From the NCBI RefSeq assembly GCF_009858245.1, contig NZ_VMSB01000001.1:2671623-2735622 (forward strand): a DNA stretch of 64,000 bases, in the 5' to 3' direction. A program made the translations under genes and the position numbers. This document shows, one piece after another, positions 7,437-15,382 of this stretch. The DNA comes from Ornithinibacter aureus. Its GTDB lineage: Bacteria; Actinomycetota; Actinomycetes; Actinomycetales; Dermatophilaceae. The number at the start of each line of letters is the position of its first letter. Position 1 is the first letter of the stretch. Under the pieces are notes generated by a model that was not told where the DNA came from, ran no database searches, and saw only the letters and a list, made by a program, of their open reading frames with translations.

Positions 7437-7700
7437 CCGAATGTGGCCCCTGGCGCGAAGATTCACGTGAGTCTCGCGTCAGAGCCGGTTTGAGCACGTA
7501 GGAGCAAAGCCCGCCCGCGGTATGCTCAGCGTCAAGGGGCCGCCGGTCAAATCCTGTCAGCCCGACCGATGTGATGTCGGGTTCGAGCGAGTCTGTGTTA
7601 CTCGCGTCAAACGTGACGCGGTCCGCACATTTGGGGACCTGGACGTGCGGCGTGCCTTACCAGCGGCGTGAGCGGGAGTGGCTCCTCAGTGCTCGCGCCG
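7437..7700. other. Intergenic junction between element border and chromosome
   Basis: No gene is supported. At 7542-7568 the sequence GGTCAAATCC-TGTCAGCCCGACC resembles the 3' end of a second tRNA (T-loop-like TCAAATC, acceptor-like GCCCGAC). Its 5' half is absent and the T-stem pairs poorly. It may be a second, older tRNA-end scar or chance similarity. The rest shows nothing I can assign. Confidence 0.3.
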
Positions 7701-9704
7701 TCAGGCGTGCTGGCCGAGGATCCGCTCCATCGCGTGAGGCATGGTGCCGGCTGCGACGGTCAGTCGACCCGGGCCGGCGACGATCGCGAGGTTCTGGTCG
7801 GCAAGGCGCCCGGCCAGGCGCAGGCGGCGCGCGAAGGGCATCTGAGGGAGCAGGTATGCGGGGGCCACGACGAGGTCGGTGGGCTGTAGCAGCTCGAGGA
7901 GGGAATCGCCAGGGCGGTCTGCGGCGACGAACTGGAATTCGATGTGCGGGTCGAGGTGCTCCTTGACCTTTGCCTCGTCACTGGCGATCACGAGCAGCCC
8001 GGATTGGCGCCTGGGGGCCACGCGGCATGCGATGTCCAAAGTGAGCTGGACGTCCTCGCTGTGCCACGCGATGTAGCCGGTGCCGGGGACGACGATCACC
8101 CGGTCCCACGGTGAGTTCAGATGGACTCCCACGGTCGGCGCAGGGGATCCTGCCCCGACGGTGTCCAGGTCGCTGCCGAAGAGGAAGTCGGTGCTCGGTC
8201 TCGGGCCGTCCCACTCGAGCACCAGCAGTGTGGCGTCCTCCTCCTCGGCCAGTTCCAGCACCCCGTCGGGGAAGGAGTCGGAGAGCCGCAGCACGCCTTC
8301 ACTGTCATGCCCTGCGGCCTCGGCGGCTGCCCCCGCGTCGGCGAGGAGCTGCCGAGCGGCCGCCTTGTCTGCGCGGGGCGAGACGGCGAACGGGACCTGC
8401 ACCCCATCGTCGCCGCGCGCGATCCGTCCGGCGAAGTGCACCATCGGCGCCAAGGCCGAGCTGGCTGCGCGGACATCGACCAGGACCCGCTCGCCGATGG
8501 CGCCGGTGCTGGGAGCCGGAGGCGGCATCCGCCTGATGTAGAACTGGGTGCCGAAGCTGGTGAGCAGCGCCGCGAGCACGATCGTGAGAATGGAGGCGTT
8601 GACCACCCGCTGCTCGAACAGCCCCAGCTCGAGTCCGATCTGACCCACCGCGAGGGTCGAGGCGGCCTGGCCGATGCTGAGCGATCCGATCAGGCCTCGC
8701 TCGGCGGAGGAGTAGCCGAAGAACATCGCCGCCACGAGGACCGCCAGCCCCTTGCCGACCAGGACAAGGCCAAGGAAGACCACTCCCATCAGGATCGTCC
8801 GCCAGTCGACGAGGGCCACTGGGTCGATCCGCAGTCCGATGGAGACCAGGAACGCCGGGATGAACACGCTGGTTCCGACGAAGTCGATGCGGTCCATCAG
8901 CTCGCTGTTCTTGGGTACCAGGCGGTTCAGCCCGAGGCCGGCCAGGAAGGCGCCGATGATTCCGGCGATTCCTCCGAGCACGGCCAACGTCGCACCAGCG
9001 GCCATTCCTGCCAGGGCGAAGAGAAGTCGCTGGACCCGGGAGCGGCCGACGCGGACGAAGAACCACTCCCCGATCCTCGGCAGGAGCCACAGAGTGAAGG
9101 CGACGAGCAGCGGGATGCTGAGGTACAGCGGAAGCGTGGGCGCCGCACCCGTGTCGAGCGCATCCGGCTCGGCGATCTCGACCACGGCATACGTGCTGGC
9201 CACAGCCAGGATGAGCAGGGCCAGGACGTCGGCCACCACCCCTCCGGACATGGCGTCGCGCACAGCCCGCGTGTTCTCCAGCCCGGCAGCACGAACGTCC
9301 GGGTAGGCGACCAGGGTGTTCGAGGCCCACATCGACCCCAACAGCGCCGCGGCCAGGATCCCGGTCTCGAAGTACGAAAGACCGGCGATCATGCTGAGTC
9401 CGAATGGGAAGACGAAGGACAGCAGCCCGAAGCCCAGGGCACTGGTCCTGTTGTCGTTGAAGGCCTTGACATTGAAGCCCAGTCCGGCCAGGAACATCAG
9501 GTACAGGATCCCGATCGAGCCCAGGTCGAAGACGAGATCGACCCGACCGAGCCAACCCAGGCCGAACGGGCCGAAGATCATGCCGAGGAAGATGAGGGCG
9601 AGCAGACCGGGCACCCTCAAGCGGGCGCCCAGGAGCGGGCCCGCGAGAATCGCCACGATGAGGACCAGAATGGTCATCTCCACGGTCCCCAGGAGAGCGT
9701 TCAT
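7701..9704 (-). CDS. Kef/CPA2-type cation:proton antiporter
   Basis: A 667-aa membrane protein. Residues about 1-390 form a CPA2 (Na+/H+ exchanger) transporter domain with about 12 hydrophobic segments, and residues about 400-667 form a soluble C-terminal region. Family marks include FLGMIFGPFGLGWLG in the second helix, GSMWASNTLVAYPDVRAAGL in the core, and IDFVGTSVFIPAFLVSIGLR later. It would exchange monovalent cations for protons at the cytoplasmic membrane. The C-terminal region (VRAASSALAPMVHFAGRIA, and later DRVIVVPGTGYIAWHSEDVQ) resembles a universal-stress-type nucleotide-binding fold rather than the TrkA-N domain of true Kef channels. The first gene right of the element border, it has no co-directional partner and looks like an ordinary chromosomal gene. 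Confidence 0.8.
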   Translation of the reverse strand: MNALLGTVEMTILVLIVAILAGPLLGARLRVPGLLALIFLGMIFGPFGLGWLGRVDLVFDLGSIGILYLMFLAGLGFNVKAFNDNRTSALGFGLLSFVFPFGLSMIAGLSYFETGILAAALLGSMWASNTLVAYPDVRAAGLENTRAVRDAMSGGVVADVLALLILAVASTYAVVEIAEPDALDTGAAPTLPLYLSIPLLVAFTLWLLPRIGEWFFVRVGRSRVQRLLFALAGMAAGATLAVLGGIAGIIGAFLAGLGLNRLVPKNSELMDRIDFVGTSVFIPAFLVSIGLRIDPVALVDWRTILMGVVFLGLVLVGKGLAVLVAAMFFGYSSAERGLIGSLSIGQAASTLAVGQIGLELGLFEQRVVNASILTIVLAALLTSFGTQFYIRRMPPPAPSTGAIGERVLVDVRAASSALAPMVHFAGRIARGDDGVQVPFAVSPRADKAAARQLLADAGAAAEAAGHDSEGVLRLSDSFPDGVLELAEEEDATLLVLEWDGPRPSTDFLFGSDLDTVGAGSPAPTVGVHLNSPWDRVIVVPGTGYIAWHSEDVQLTLDIACRVAPRRQSGLLVIASDEAKVKEHLDPHIEFQFVAADRPGDSLLELLQPTDLVVAPAYLLPQMPFARRLRLAGRLADQNLAIVAGPGRLTVAAGTMPHAMERILGQHA

Positions 9705-9848
9705 GACCGGACGCTATCGGCAGACGGTGGACCCATGTGTGCGATGTTCACCGCATAGCGCTTCGCGCCCGCTCTGCCGCCGGTACTCTTGGCCCCAGAC
9801 ACAGGTGAGGCGCGAGCGTCCTACGCGCGAATCGAGATTGGTGCCACC

Positions 9849-10244
9849 ATGACTCGGATGCTGATTCGCGCGGTGATCTTCCTGGGAACAGCGGCCCTCG
9901 GCCTGCTGGTTGCGGCCGCGGTCGTCCCCGGAGTGCGCCTGTCCGTCTCTGGGTTCCTCATCGCCGTCGCCGTCTTCGCTTTGGCGCAGAGCATCCTCGC
10001 GCCCTTCATCTTCAACGTGGCGCGCAAGTATGCCCCGGCGATGCTGGGCGGGATCGGACTGGTGTCGACCTTCGTGGCCCTGCTGATCGCAACCTGGTTC
10101 CCTGAGGGTTTGCGCATCAGCGGAGTCTCGAGCTGGATCAGCGCCACTTTGGTGGTGTGGATCGTCACTGCCCTCGGAGCCTGGCTCCTGCCCCTCGTGC
10201 TCCTCAAGAAGCGCGTGGGTGGGCGCACTGCCTCAACCCCCTGA
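9849..10244 (+). CDS. YvlD/phage-holin-4-type membrane protein
   Basis: A 131-aa protein with four hydrophobic segments (about residues 4-25, 32-52, 58-82 and 90-115) and a basic C-terminal tail (KKRVGGRTASTP). The pattern VVPGVRLSVSGFLIAVAVFA followed by LAQSILAPFIF is typical of the phage_holin_4_2 (YvlD) family. These small bacterial membrane proteins have poorly defined roles, some linked to envelope stress, and despite the name are usually not phage holins. I took the ATG at 9849 (MTRMLIRAVIF), which begins directly with the first membrane helix; an upstream start at 9789 adds an unlikely polar extension. It lies between divergent and convergent neighbours and is probably monocistronic. 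Confidence 0.65.
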   Translation: MTRMLIRAVIFLGTAALGLLVAAAVVPGVRLSVSGFLIAVAVFALAQSILAPFIFNVARKYAPAMLGGIGLVSTFVALLIATWFPEGLRISGVSSWISATLVVWIVTALGAWLLPLVLLKKRVGGRTASTP

Positions 10245-10307
10245 ACGGCCCTGCGGCAGAGTGAGGCTCGGCGGCCAGCCGATCGGCTCGGTGCTTGGTC
10301 AAGCAAC

Positions 10308-10823
10308 TCAGTGGTGGATCAGCGCCTTGAACGCGATAAGCACTGCGCCGAACGTCACGGTGAGCGCGACGGTGCCGAGTCGGGCCCAGAGGTGCGTGGT
10401 CCGCGTCGACGCGATGAACCAGCCCAACAGGCCGAGCAGCACCAGGTCGGTGACCAACGCCAGCCAGACAGCGTCGGAGTTCCGGAGGATACCGACGACT
10501 CCGAGAGCCAGGACCGCCACGGGAATGGCGCCGACCACGAGCAGGCCGGCAGACTCGTGAATTCCCCGCCGCAACGCCTCGGGCACGCTGCCATCCTCAC
10601 CCTCTGCCATCCAGGACACCGTGGCTGCATAGACATGGGCTGCGAAGAAGATGACCAGTGTGACGACGACCGAGAGGAGTGCCTGCGCGGAGGTGCCCGT
10701 CAGGTTGCGACTGACAACGATCATTCCGGCGACGAGGATCAGGCCGTAGACACCCTCGGCCGAGCGGACGAGCGAACTGAGCCCTGAACGCATTGAGCCG
10801 TCTCCTGGGGTGGTTGACTGCAT
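10308..10823 (-). CDS. Four-helix integral membrane protein, unknown role
   Basis: A 171-aa protein from ATG 10821-10823, chosen for an AGGAG site 6 nt upstream. It has four hydrophobic segments: AEGVYGLILVAGMIVVSR; ALLSVVVTLVIFFAAHVYA; AGLLVVGAIPVAVLALGVVG; and AVWLALVTDLVLLGLLGWF, followed by a fifth weaker stretch near the C-terminus. A polar loop with WMAEGEDGSVPEALRRGIHE lies between helices 2 and 3. I do not recognise the family with certainty; actinobacterial proteins of this type are usually annotated only as integral membrane proteins. Its start is 17 bp after the stop of the hydrolase gene, so it is probably the last gene of the DUF2252-hydrolase operon. Confidence 0.6.
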   Translation of the reverse strand: MQSTTPGDGSMRSGLSSLVRSAEGVYGLILVAGMIVVSRNLTGTSAQALLSVVVTLVIFFAAHVYAATVSWMAEGEDGSVPEALRRGIHESAGLLVVGAIPVAVLALGVVGILRNSDAVWLALVTDLVLLGLLGWFIASTRTTHLWARLGTVALTVTFGAVLIAFKALIHH

Positions 10824-10839
10824 GCGTGGCTCCTGCGAG

Positions 10840-12537
10840 CTAGGGGGCACCGAAAGGATCACGGGACTGGGTGAGCACGGCCTCGCGGATCGCATCGGAG
10901 CGTCCGGTGCTCCAGTCCTGCAGGCCCAGCACCTGAGCCCACGCGTCCACATGCTCACCTGCGAAGTTGTGCCCGTAGCCGGGGCCTGGCTCCATCGCCA
11001 GGCCGAGATCGGCGCTGAGCTGCCAGAAGGTCACGAACGGGACCCAGCGGGTCTGGTCGAGGACATCGGCTCCGCGGGGCTCCTCGAGCCAGTCCGGACG
11101 ACTCAGGATCACGTCGGTGTTCCACCAGGTGATGGCGTCAGAGGGGTGGACCATGTAGAGAACACGAGCCCCGTCCCACGGCCGGTCCGCAGGGCCGGCC
11201 GGCCGCCGCGGGTCGAGGGTGAAGCGAACCGTCCGGCCGTCGCGGAATGAAGGCTCGATCTGGGGTGTGCCGTCGTCTCGACCTTCCACGAACGCTCCGA
11301 AGAGATGGTTAAAGCCCGGCGGCCCCGTGAACACCGCTCCGCTCAGGCGATTCGCCATGTCGAACTCCCCACTGAAGGCCGCCTCGGCACCGTAGGACCC
11401 CAGGCTCTCCCCGAACGCGTAGAGCCGTGGCCGCTCACCGGCTGGCAGCTGGCTCCAGCGCTCGTACACCGCGTCGAACAGCGCACGGCCGGCGTTGCGG
11501 GCGTTCTCCCGGTCGGCGAGGAACGACAGCGGTGACGGCAGGAAAGAGTACTGCATGGACACGGTCGCGCTGTCGCCGTGGGTGAGGTGCTCGAAGGCAG
11601 TCACAGAGGTGGGCTCCACCCATCCGGTGCCCGTCGTGGTGACGATGAGCAGGTGGGCCCGCTCGAAGCCCCCAGCGCGCTCCAGATCCTGCACCGCCAG
11701 CGTCGCTCGGGCCTCGACGTCCGGGGCGGAGTCGAGTCCCGCGTATGCGCGGATCGGGTCGAGTGTCTGCGTGGGATCCTCACCGGCTCGCTCGGACACC
11801 TCCGCAATACGCGCTGCGTCCGGTCCCTGCCCGACGAATGCCCTCCCCTGGAACCCCAGCGAGTCCCACGTGATGAGCGAGCTCGTGCTACCGGACCGAA
11901 GTGCACTCACGGGCGCCGAAAGGCCTTCAGGTGTGCCGTTGTTCGTGAGAGAGAAGGCCGCATTGACCGCGGTGGTGACACGCTCGAAGACGACACCGTT
12001 GAAGACGAGGGCGACCGTGAGCAGGACCGCGGTCACGCCGACGACTCGCGCCGCGCGCGGCCCCATGAGCCGTCGAAGCCAGCCGATGAGTGCTCGCGTG
12101 GCCCTGCGCACCAGCCGTGAGATGCCCAGCACGAGCAGGAACACCAGCACTGCTACCGGGAGGACGAGGATGGCCGCGAAGGGCGCCTCGGGCGAGAGCC
12201 CGACCAACGCTGCCGCCTCGCGCTGCCACACGACGCCGACAACAACCGACGCCACGAGCAGCAGCGGCGCGATCACGGCGAGCGCTCGAGCCGAGGCGGT
12301 CGACGGTGAGCGAGGCTCCCGGTCGGCCACCTCACGCCAGAGCAGGGCCGCGATAACCCCCAACCCGTAGCCGATCGCGGCATTCACCCCGGTGATGGCC
12401 CCCTGATAGAGGGCGGGCCGCGGGATCAGCGACGGCAGGAAGGACAACGCCGCCATGAGCAGAGCAAGCCAACACCCGGGCACCGACAGCCCGAGCCTCT
12501 GCCAGGAGCTCATTGTCCTGGACGCCGGGTGAGGCAT
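10840..12537 (-). CDS. Membrane-anchored alpha/beta-hydrolase (DUF2319/Abhydrolase_9 type)
   Basis: A 565-aa protein. The N-terminal half carries about five membrane segments (for example LALLMAALSFLPSLIPRPAL and AAILVLPVAVLVFLLVLGIS). The C-terminal half holds the hydrolase domain with nucleophile elbow YAFGESLGSYG (GxSxG). The segment RVLYMVHPSDAITWW and the C-terminal GPGYGHNFAGEH (likely histidine) fit the Abhydrolase_9 family of actinobacterial membrane hydrolases. The start at 12537 overlaps the DUF2252 stop as TGATG, so it is translationally coupled; ATG at 12511-12513 is an alternative. The substrate is unknown; a lipid or ester role at the membrane is inference. Confidence 0.75.
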   Translation of the reverse strand: MPHPASRTMSSWQRLGLSVPGCWLALLMAALSFLPSLIPRPALYQGAITGVNAAIGYGLGVIAALLWREVADREPRSPSTASARALAVIAPLLLVASVVVGVVWQREAAALVGLSPEAPFAAILVLPVAVLVFLLVLGISRLVRRATRALIGWLRRLMGPRAARVVGVTAVLLTVALVFNGVVFERVTTAVNAAFSLTNNGTPEGLSAPVSALRSGSTSSLITWDSLGFQGRAFVGQGPDAARIAEVSERAGEDPTQTLDPIRAYAGLDSAPDVEARATLAVQDLERAGGFERAHLLIVTTTGTGWVEPTSVTAFEHLTHGDSATVSMQYSFLPSPLSFLADRENARNAGRALFDAVYERWSQLPAGERPRLYAFGESLGSYGAEAAFSGEFDMANRLSGAVFTGPPGFNHLFGAFVEGRDDGTPQIEPSFRDGRTVRFTLDPRRPAGPADRPWDGARVLYMVHPSDAITWWNTDVILSRPDWLEEPRGADVLDQTRWVPFVTFWQLSADLGLAMEPGPGYGHNFAGEHVDAWAQVLGLQDWSTGRSDAIREAVLTQSRDPFGAP

Positions 12538-13889
12538 CACCGGGCCTGGGCGAGGAAGGCTCGATAGTCCTGCTCGGAGAGGTCGGCATACGCCATCGAC
12601 CACTCCAGGATCGCATCGGTCGCGGCGCGACCGGAGCCGAGGTAGCCCGCGACGATCGCCGCCCGCGGCGACTGGCTGTGTGCGCGGGCCAGCGCCACAC
12701 CACACGCCTCGGCGTACGTGCTGAACGGTCCGTCGTCGAGGACGCCGACCTCGATGCCGCCCTTCATGTCGTGGAACTGGCGGACGTAGAGATCGAAGTC
12801 GTCCGTTCGCAGATATCCGAGGAAGGGGTCCGAGACCGCCTGCAGGATCCGCTGGAATGAGACCACCCGGGCACCCTGCCCGTGCTCGGCAACCAGCTCG
12901 GACAGCACATCGGGCTGCATGACTCGACCGTACTGCTCGAGCACGCTGCGACCAGCCTCCTTGGACTGCATGATCAGACCGTTGCCGTCGCCGTCCTGGA
13001 AGAGGATCAGGGCACATCGGGTCCCCACGCTGCCCACTCCGACCACGCGTCGGGCGGTGTCCACCTCGGTGTAGTGGCTGAGCACGGCCCTGACGTCGGG
13101 GGCGGCACTGCGCTCGTAGGCCTCGATGTGCCGGTGCGCCAACGCCGCCTGTGCCGGATCGAGCGGACCCATGGTCGGGGGGCGCTCGTTGAAGCGCAAC
13201 GTTCCGTCCGGACCGGACGTGGTGAGCCTGCGAAGGGCGCGATCGCCTGTACGTTTCCTGGCGTCCCTGACCGCGTTGAGCAAGGCACGGCGCGACTTCC
13301 TGTCGAGAAGTCCCGCCCCACCCTCAGCATCGATGTGCGTGTAGTAGCGCTCCAGGGGTGAGTGCTCGAGGCTGCTCAGGAGAGCCTTGCGGTAGGCCAG
13401 GACCGTACGCCGTGCCGCCCGCTCGATAACGTCCGGCTCTCGATCATTGTCACGGCCACCGACCACCACGCTGGTCACGAGCCGCTTCAGATCCCACTCC
13501 CAGGGGGCGCTGGCCGCCTCGTCGAAGTCGTTGAGGTCGAACACCAGCGTCCGCTGAGGGGAGGCGTAGAACCCGAAGTTCGCGACGTGTGCGTCGCCGC
13601 AGGAAGCAACCTGCACGTCCGTGGTCGGACAGTCCGCAAGGTCAGCCGCCATCAACGCGGCGGTGCCACGATAGAACGCGAAGGCGCTCTGCGACATGCG
13701 CTCCGCCCGCAACGGGATGAGCTCCTGGAGGCGGCCGGCGTTCTGTTCGGCCACGATGCCTAGAGGGTCACGAAGTCCTGTGGACAAGGTGGCCAGTGAG
13801 GACCGAGGAGTCTGCTGACGAAGGCGCTTACCCGTCTCCAAGAGGTCCTGGGTCGAGGGGCGTCGCCGCCGCGTCATGGGTTGGGCCAT
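12537..13889 (-). CDS. DUF2252 protein
   Basis: A 450-aa soluble protein of the DUF2252 family, a group distantly similar to kinase/aminoglycoside-phosphotransferase folds whose reaction is unknown. The family signatures are clear: MSQSAFAFYRGTAALMAADL near residue 65, CGDAHVANFGFYASPQRTLV (the GDxHxxNFG motif), FDLNDFDEAASAPWEWDLKR, and VVGVGSVGTRCALILFQ. The length is normal. The start ATG at 13887-13889 lies inside a 20-bp tandem duplication and has no ribosome-binding site. A second copy of the same start region at 13909 opens an 11-codon frame that ends just past the true start. The stop overlaps the start of the downstream hydrolase. Confidence 0.85.
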   Translation of the reverse strand: MAQPMTRRRRPSTQDLLETGKRLRQQTPRSSLATLSTGLRDPLGIVAEQNAGRLQELIPLRAERMSQSAFAFYRGTAALMAADLADCPTTDVQVASCGDAHVANFGFYASPQRTLVFDLNDFDEAASAPWEWDLKRLVTSVVVGGRDNDREPDVIERAARRTVLAYRKALLSSLEHSPLERYYTHIDAEGGAGLLDRKSRRALLNAVRDARKRTGDRALRRLTTSGPDGTLRFNERPPTMGPLDPAQAALAHRHIEAYERSAAPDVRAVLSHYTEVDTARRVVGVGSVGTRCALILFQDGDGNGLIMQSKEAGRSVLEQYGRVMQPDVLSELVAEHGQGARVVSFQRILQAVSDPFLGYLRTDDFDLYVRQFHDMKGGIEVGVLDDGPFSTYAEACGVALARAHSQSPRAAIVAGYLGSGRAATDAILEWSMAYADLSEQDYRAFLAQAR

Positions 13890-13918
13890 CGCGTCATGGG
13901 TTGGGCCATCGCGTCATG
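13871..13918. repeat. 20-bp tandem repeat (2.4 copies) at the DUF2252 start
   Basis: The 20-bp unit GCGTCATGGGTTGGGCCATC occurs at 13871-13890 and 13891-13910, then a third partial copy begins at 13911. Each unit contains the minus-strand ATGGCCCAACCC start of the DUF2252 gene. Because 20 is not a multiple of three, extra copies do not extend the protein. They place a short out-of-frame leader (start 13909) upstream instead. Confidence 0.9.
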
Positions 13919-13970
13919 ATCGGGAGGATAGCGTCTCTGCGCTGGCTGGCCTCCCACTGCCTCACTCGCG

Positions 13971-14123
13971 GCGGTGGTCATTCCACGGGCGGCCACGACG
14001 CCCGTCATCCTGCGGCATGACCGACTCCAGGACATCCCACAACTCGTCACTGATCACGCCATCACGAAGCATGAGCGCAACGATGCCGGGCCCGGCCCCA
14101 GATCATTAGCAGACACGCTCTAG
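13971..14123 (-). mobile_element. Solo 153-bp end of the same IS5-family element
   Basis: Nearly identical to 86-238. It includes the IS terminus (ending CTAG at 14120-14123) and the first codons of the transposase from ATG 14070-14072. The frame reads MLRDGVISDELWDVLESVMP onward, then leaves the homology after WNDHR and stops at 13962. The remainder of the IS is absent, and the sequence to the left is unrelated. This is a deletion remnant in the same orientation as the copy at the window start. Confidence 0.9.
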
Positions 14124-14947
14124 GTGGTCGGGACGGTTCTCGGTGGTGGTGGACGGTTCTGCGTGACTGCAGGCGGCGCTGCGCCATCGACCAGGACGGA
14201 CAGCGTCACGCACTCGTACCCTTGCTGGCCCAGTTCGCCGAGCAGGCGGTCCAGCAGCGGCACCACGCCAGCCCGCTCCGGGCGCCCCTCGTGCAGCACG
14301 ATGACCGACCCCGGCCGCACCCGCCTCAGCACGAATGCCAGTTCGCGCTCGACGTCTCGCACCTCGAGGTCCAGCACCGCGATCGACCCCAGGGCGACCT
14401 CGGCCCCACCTGCCAGCACGTCGCGCAGCTGCCCCGGACGCAACCAGCCCGATCCTGGTCGCATGAACCGCGCTCGGATGCCGGTCGCGGTCTCGATCGT
14501 CGTCGCCGTCCGGCTGAGGTCCTCGGCGAGGGCAGCCCGCGACAGCAGCCCGGCAGGTCGGTCCGACCATCCGTGGTTGCCGATCTCGTGACCGCCTGTG
14601 ACAACAGCTCGAGCCAGGTCAGGGTGCGCCTCGACGCCTGAGCCGAGCAGGAAGAACGTGGCCCGGGCCCGGTGAGCCCGCAGCACCCCGAGCAGCGCAG
14701 TGGTCAGCCCGGGCGTGGGGCCGTCATCGATGGTGATCGCCACCTGCCGCGCCGGCGACCGCGCACCGAACAGGACCGGACCCCTAACGCCGAGCACACC
14801 CAACGCCCGCTGGGGCTGCCGGCGCACGACGTAGGCGACCACGGCCCCGAGGGCCGCCACTGCCACCAGGAACCCGGACCCGGCCCGCACGGCACTGCCC
14901 GCCCAGCGGGTGCGGAGCGTGCCCTGGACGCCGGCCCGATCGTCCAT
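14120..14947 (-). CDS. Membrane-anchored polysaccharide deacetylase
   Basis: A 275-aa NodB-family protein. One N-terminal membrane anchor lies at about residues 23-42, and the catalytic domain at about 65-260. Motif 1 is ITIDDGPTPG (Asp74-Asp75) and motif 2 is HEIGNHGWSD (His120, His125, the metal ligands). An RPGSGW segment follows for motif 3, then DLEVRDVERELAF and IVLHEG. It would remove acetyl groups from an extracellular polysaccharide, possibly peptidoglycan or capsule. The start ATG 14945-14947 is fixed by AAGGAGG just upstream. The stop (TAG) is supplied by the CTAG at the IS remnant, so the proline-rich tail (QNRPPPPRTVPTT) may differ from the ancestral C-terminus; the catalytic core is complete. 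Confidence 0.8.
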   Translation of the reverse strand: MDDRAGVQGTLRTRWAGSAVRAGSGFLVAVAALGAVVAYVVRRQPQRALGVLGVRGPVLFGARSPARQVAITIDDGPTPGLTTALLGVLRAHRARATFFLLGSGVEAHPDLARAVVTGGHEIGNHGWSDRPAGLLSRAALAEDLSRTATTIETATGIRARFMRPGSGWLRPGQLRDVLAGGAEVALGSIAVLDLEVRDVERELAFVLRRVRPGSVIVLHEGRPERAGVVPLLDRLLGELGQQGYECVTLSVLVDGAAPPAVTQNRPPPPRTVPTT

Positions 14948-15024
14948 TCCGGCCTCCTTCGTGCTGCTGATGGGGAGCACGTCGCTGTCGCCATCATGCG
15001 GCACGGCCGGAGGGGAGTGATCAC

Positions 15025-15330
15025 TCACAACCGCGCGCCGCGTTGTCGCGCACCCCGATCACCCTGGTCCTCAGCATCGGGCTGCCACTGCTCTTCCTCG
15101 TGCTGCTGTCCGCCCGCGTCGGCAACGAGGTCGTCGACGAACGCGGTGGCGTGCGGGTCGTGCAGTACCTGGCACCCGGCCTGGCGTCCTTCGCAGTGTC
15201 CATGGTGACGTTCTCCTTCCTCGCCGTCGGGCTCGCGGGGGCTCGCGCCACCGGAGTCGTGAAGCGCCAGGCTGGCACCCCCGCGCCCCAGTGGGTGCTC
15301 GTCGGCGGCCGGATCGGATCTCGCACGGCG
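15025..15330 (+). pseudogene. Fragment of an ABC-2-type transporter permease
   Basis: An internal piece of a membrane permease is readable on the plus strand: LVLSIGLPLLFLVLLSARVG (membrane helix), GGVRVVQYLAPGLASFAVSM, VTFSFLAVGLAGARATGVVK and RQAGTPAPQWVLVGGRI. The helix and the loop before a KRxxGTP-type motif match the first third of ABC-2 (drug/daunorubicin-type) permeases. No proper start lies upstream. After RIG the frame continues into sequence unlike a permease and ends at 15423, just inside the pls coding region. No partner ATPase gene is nearby. I read it as a decayed relic. Confidence 0.55.
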
Positions 15331-15382
15331 CGGCGAACGCAGTCGTCACGCGGCGTTCACCTCGTCACGCCAGACTGGGCAC

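Noticed and set aside
9849-10244. A prophage holin
   Set aside because: The family name is misleading. No phage genes are near, and the gene lies among ordinary chromosomal membrane-protein genes.
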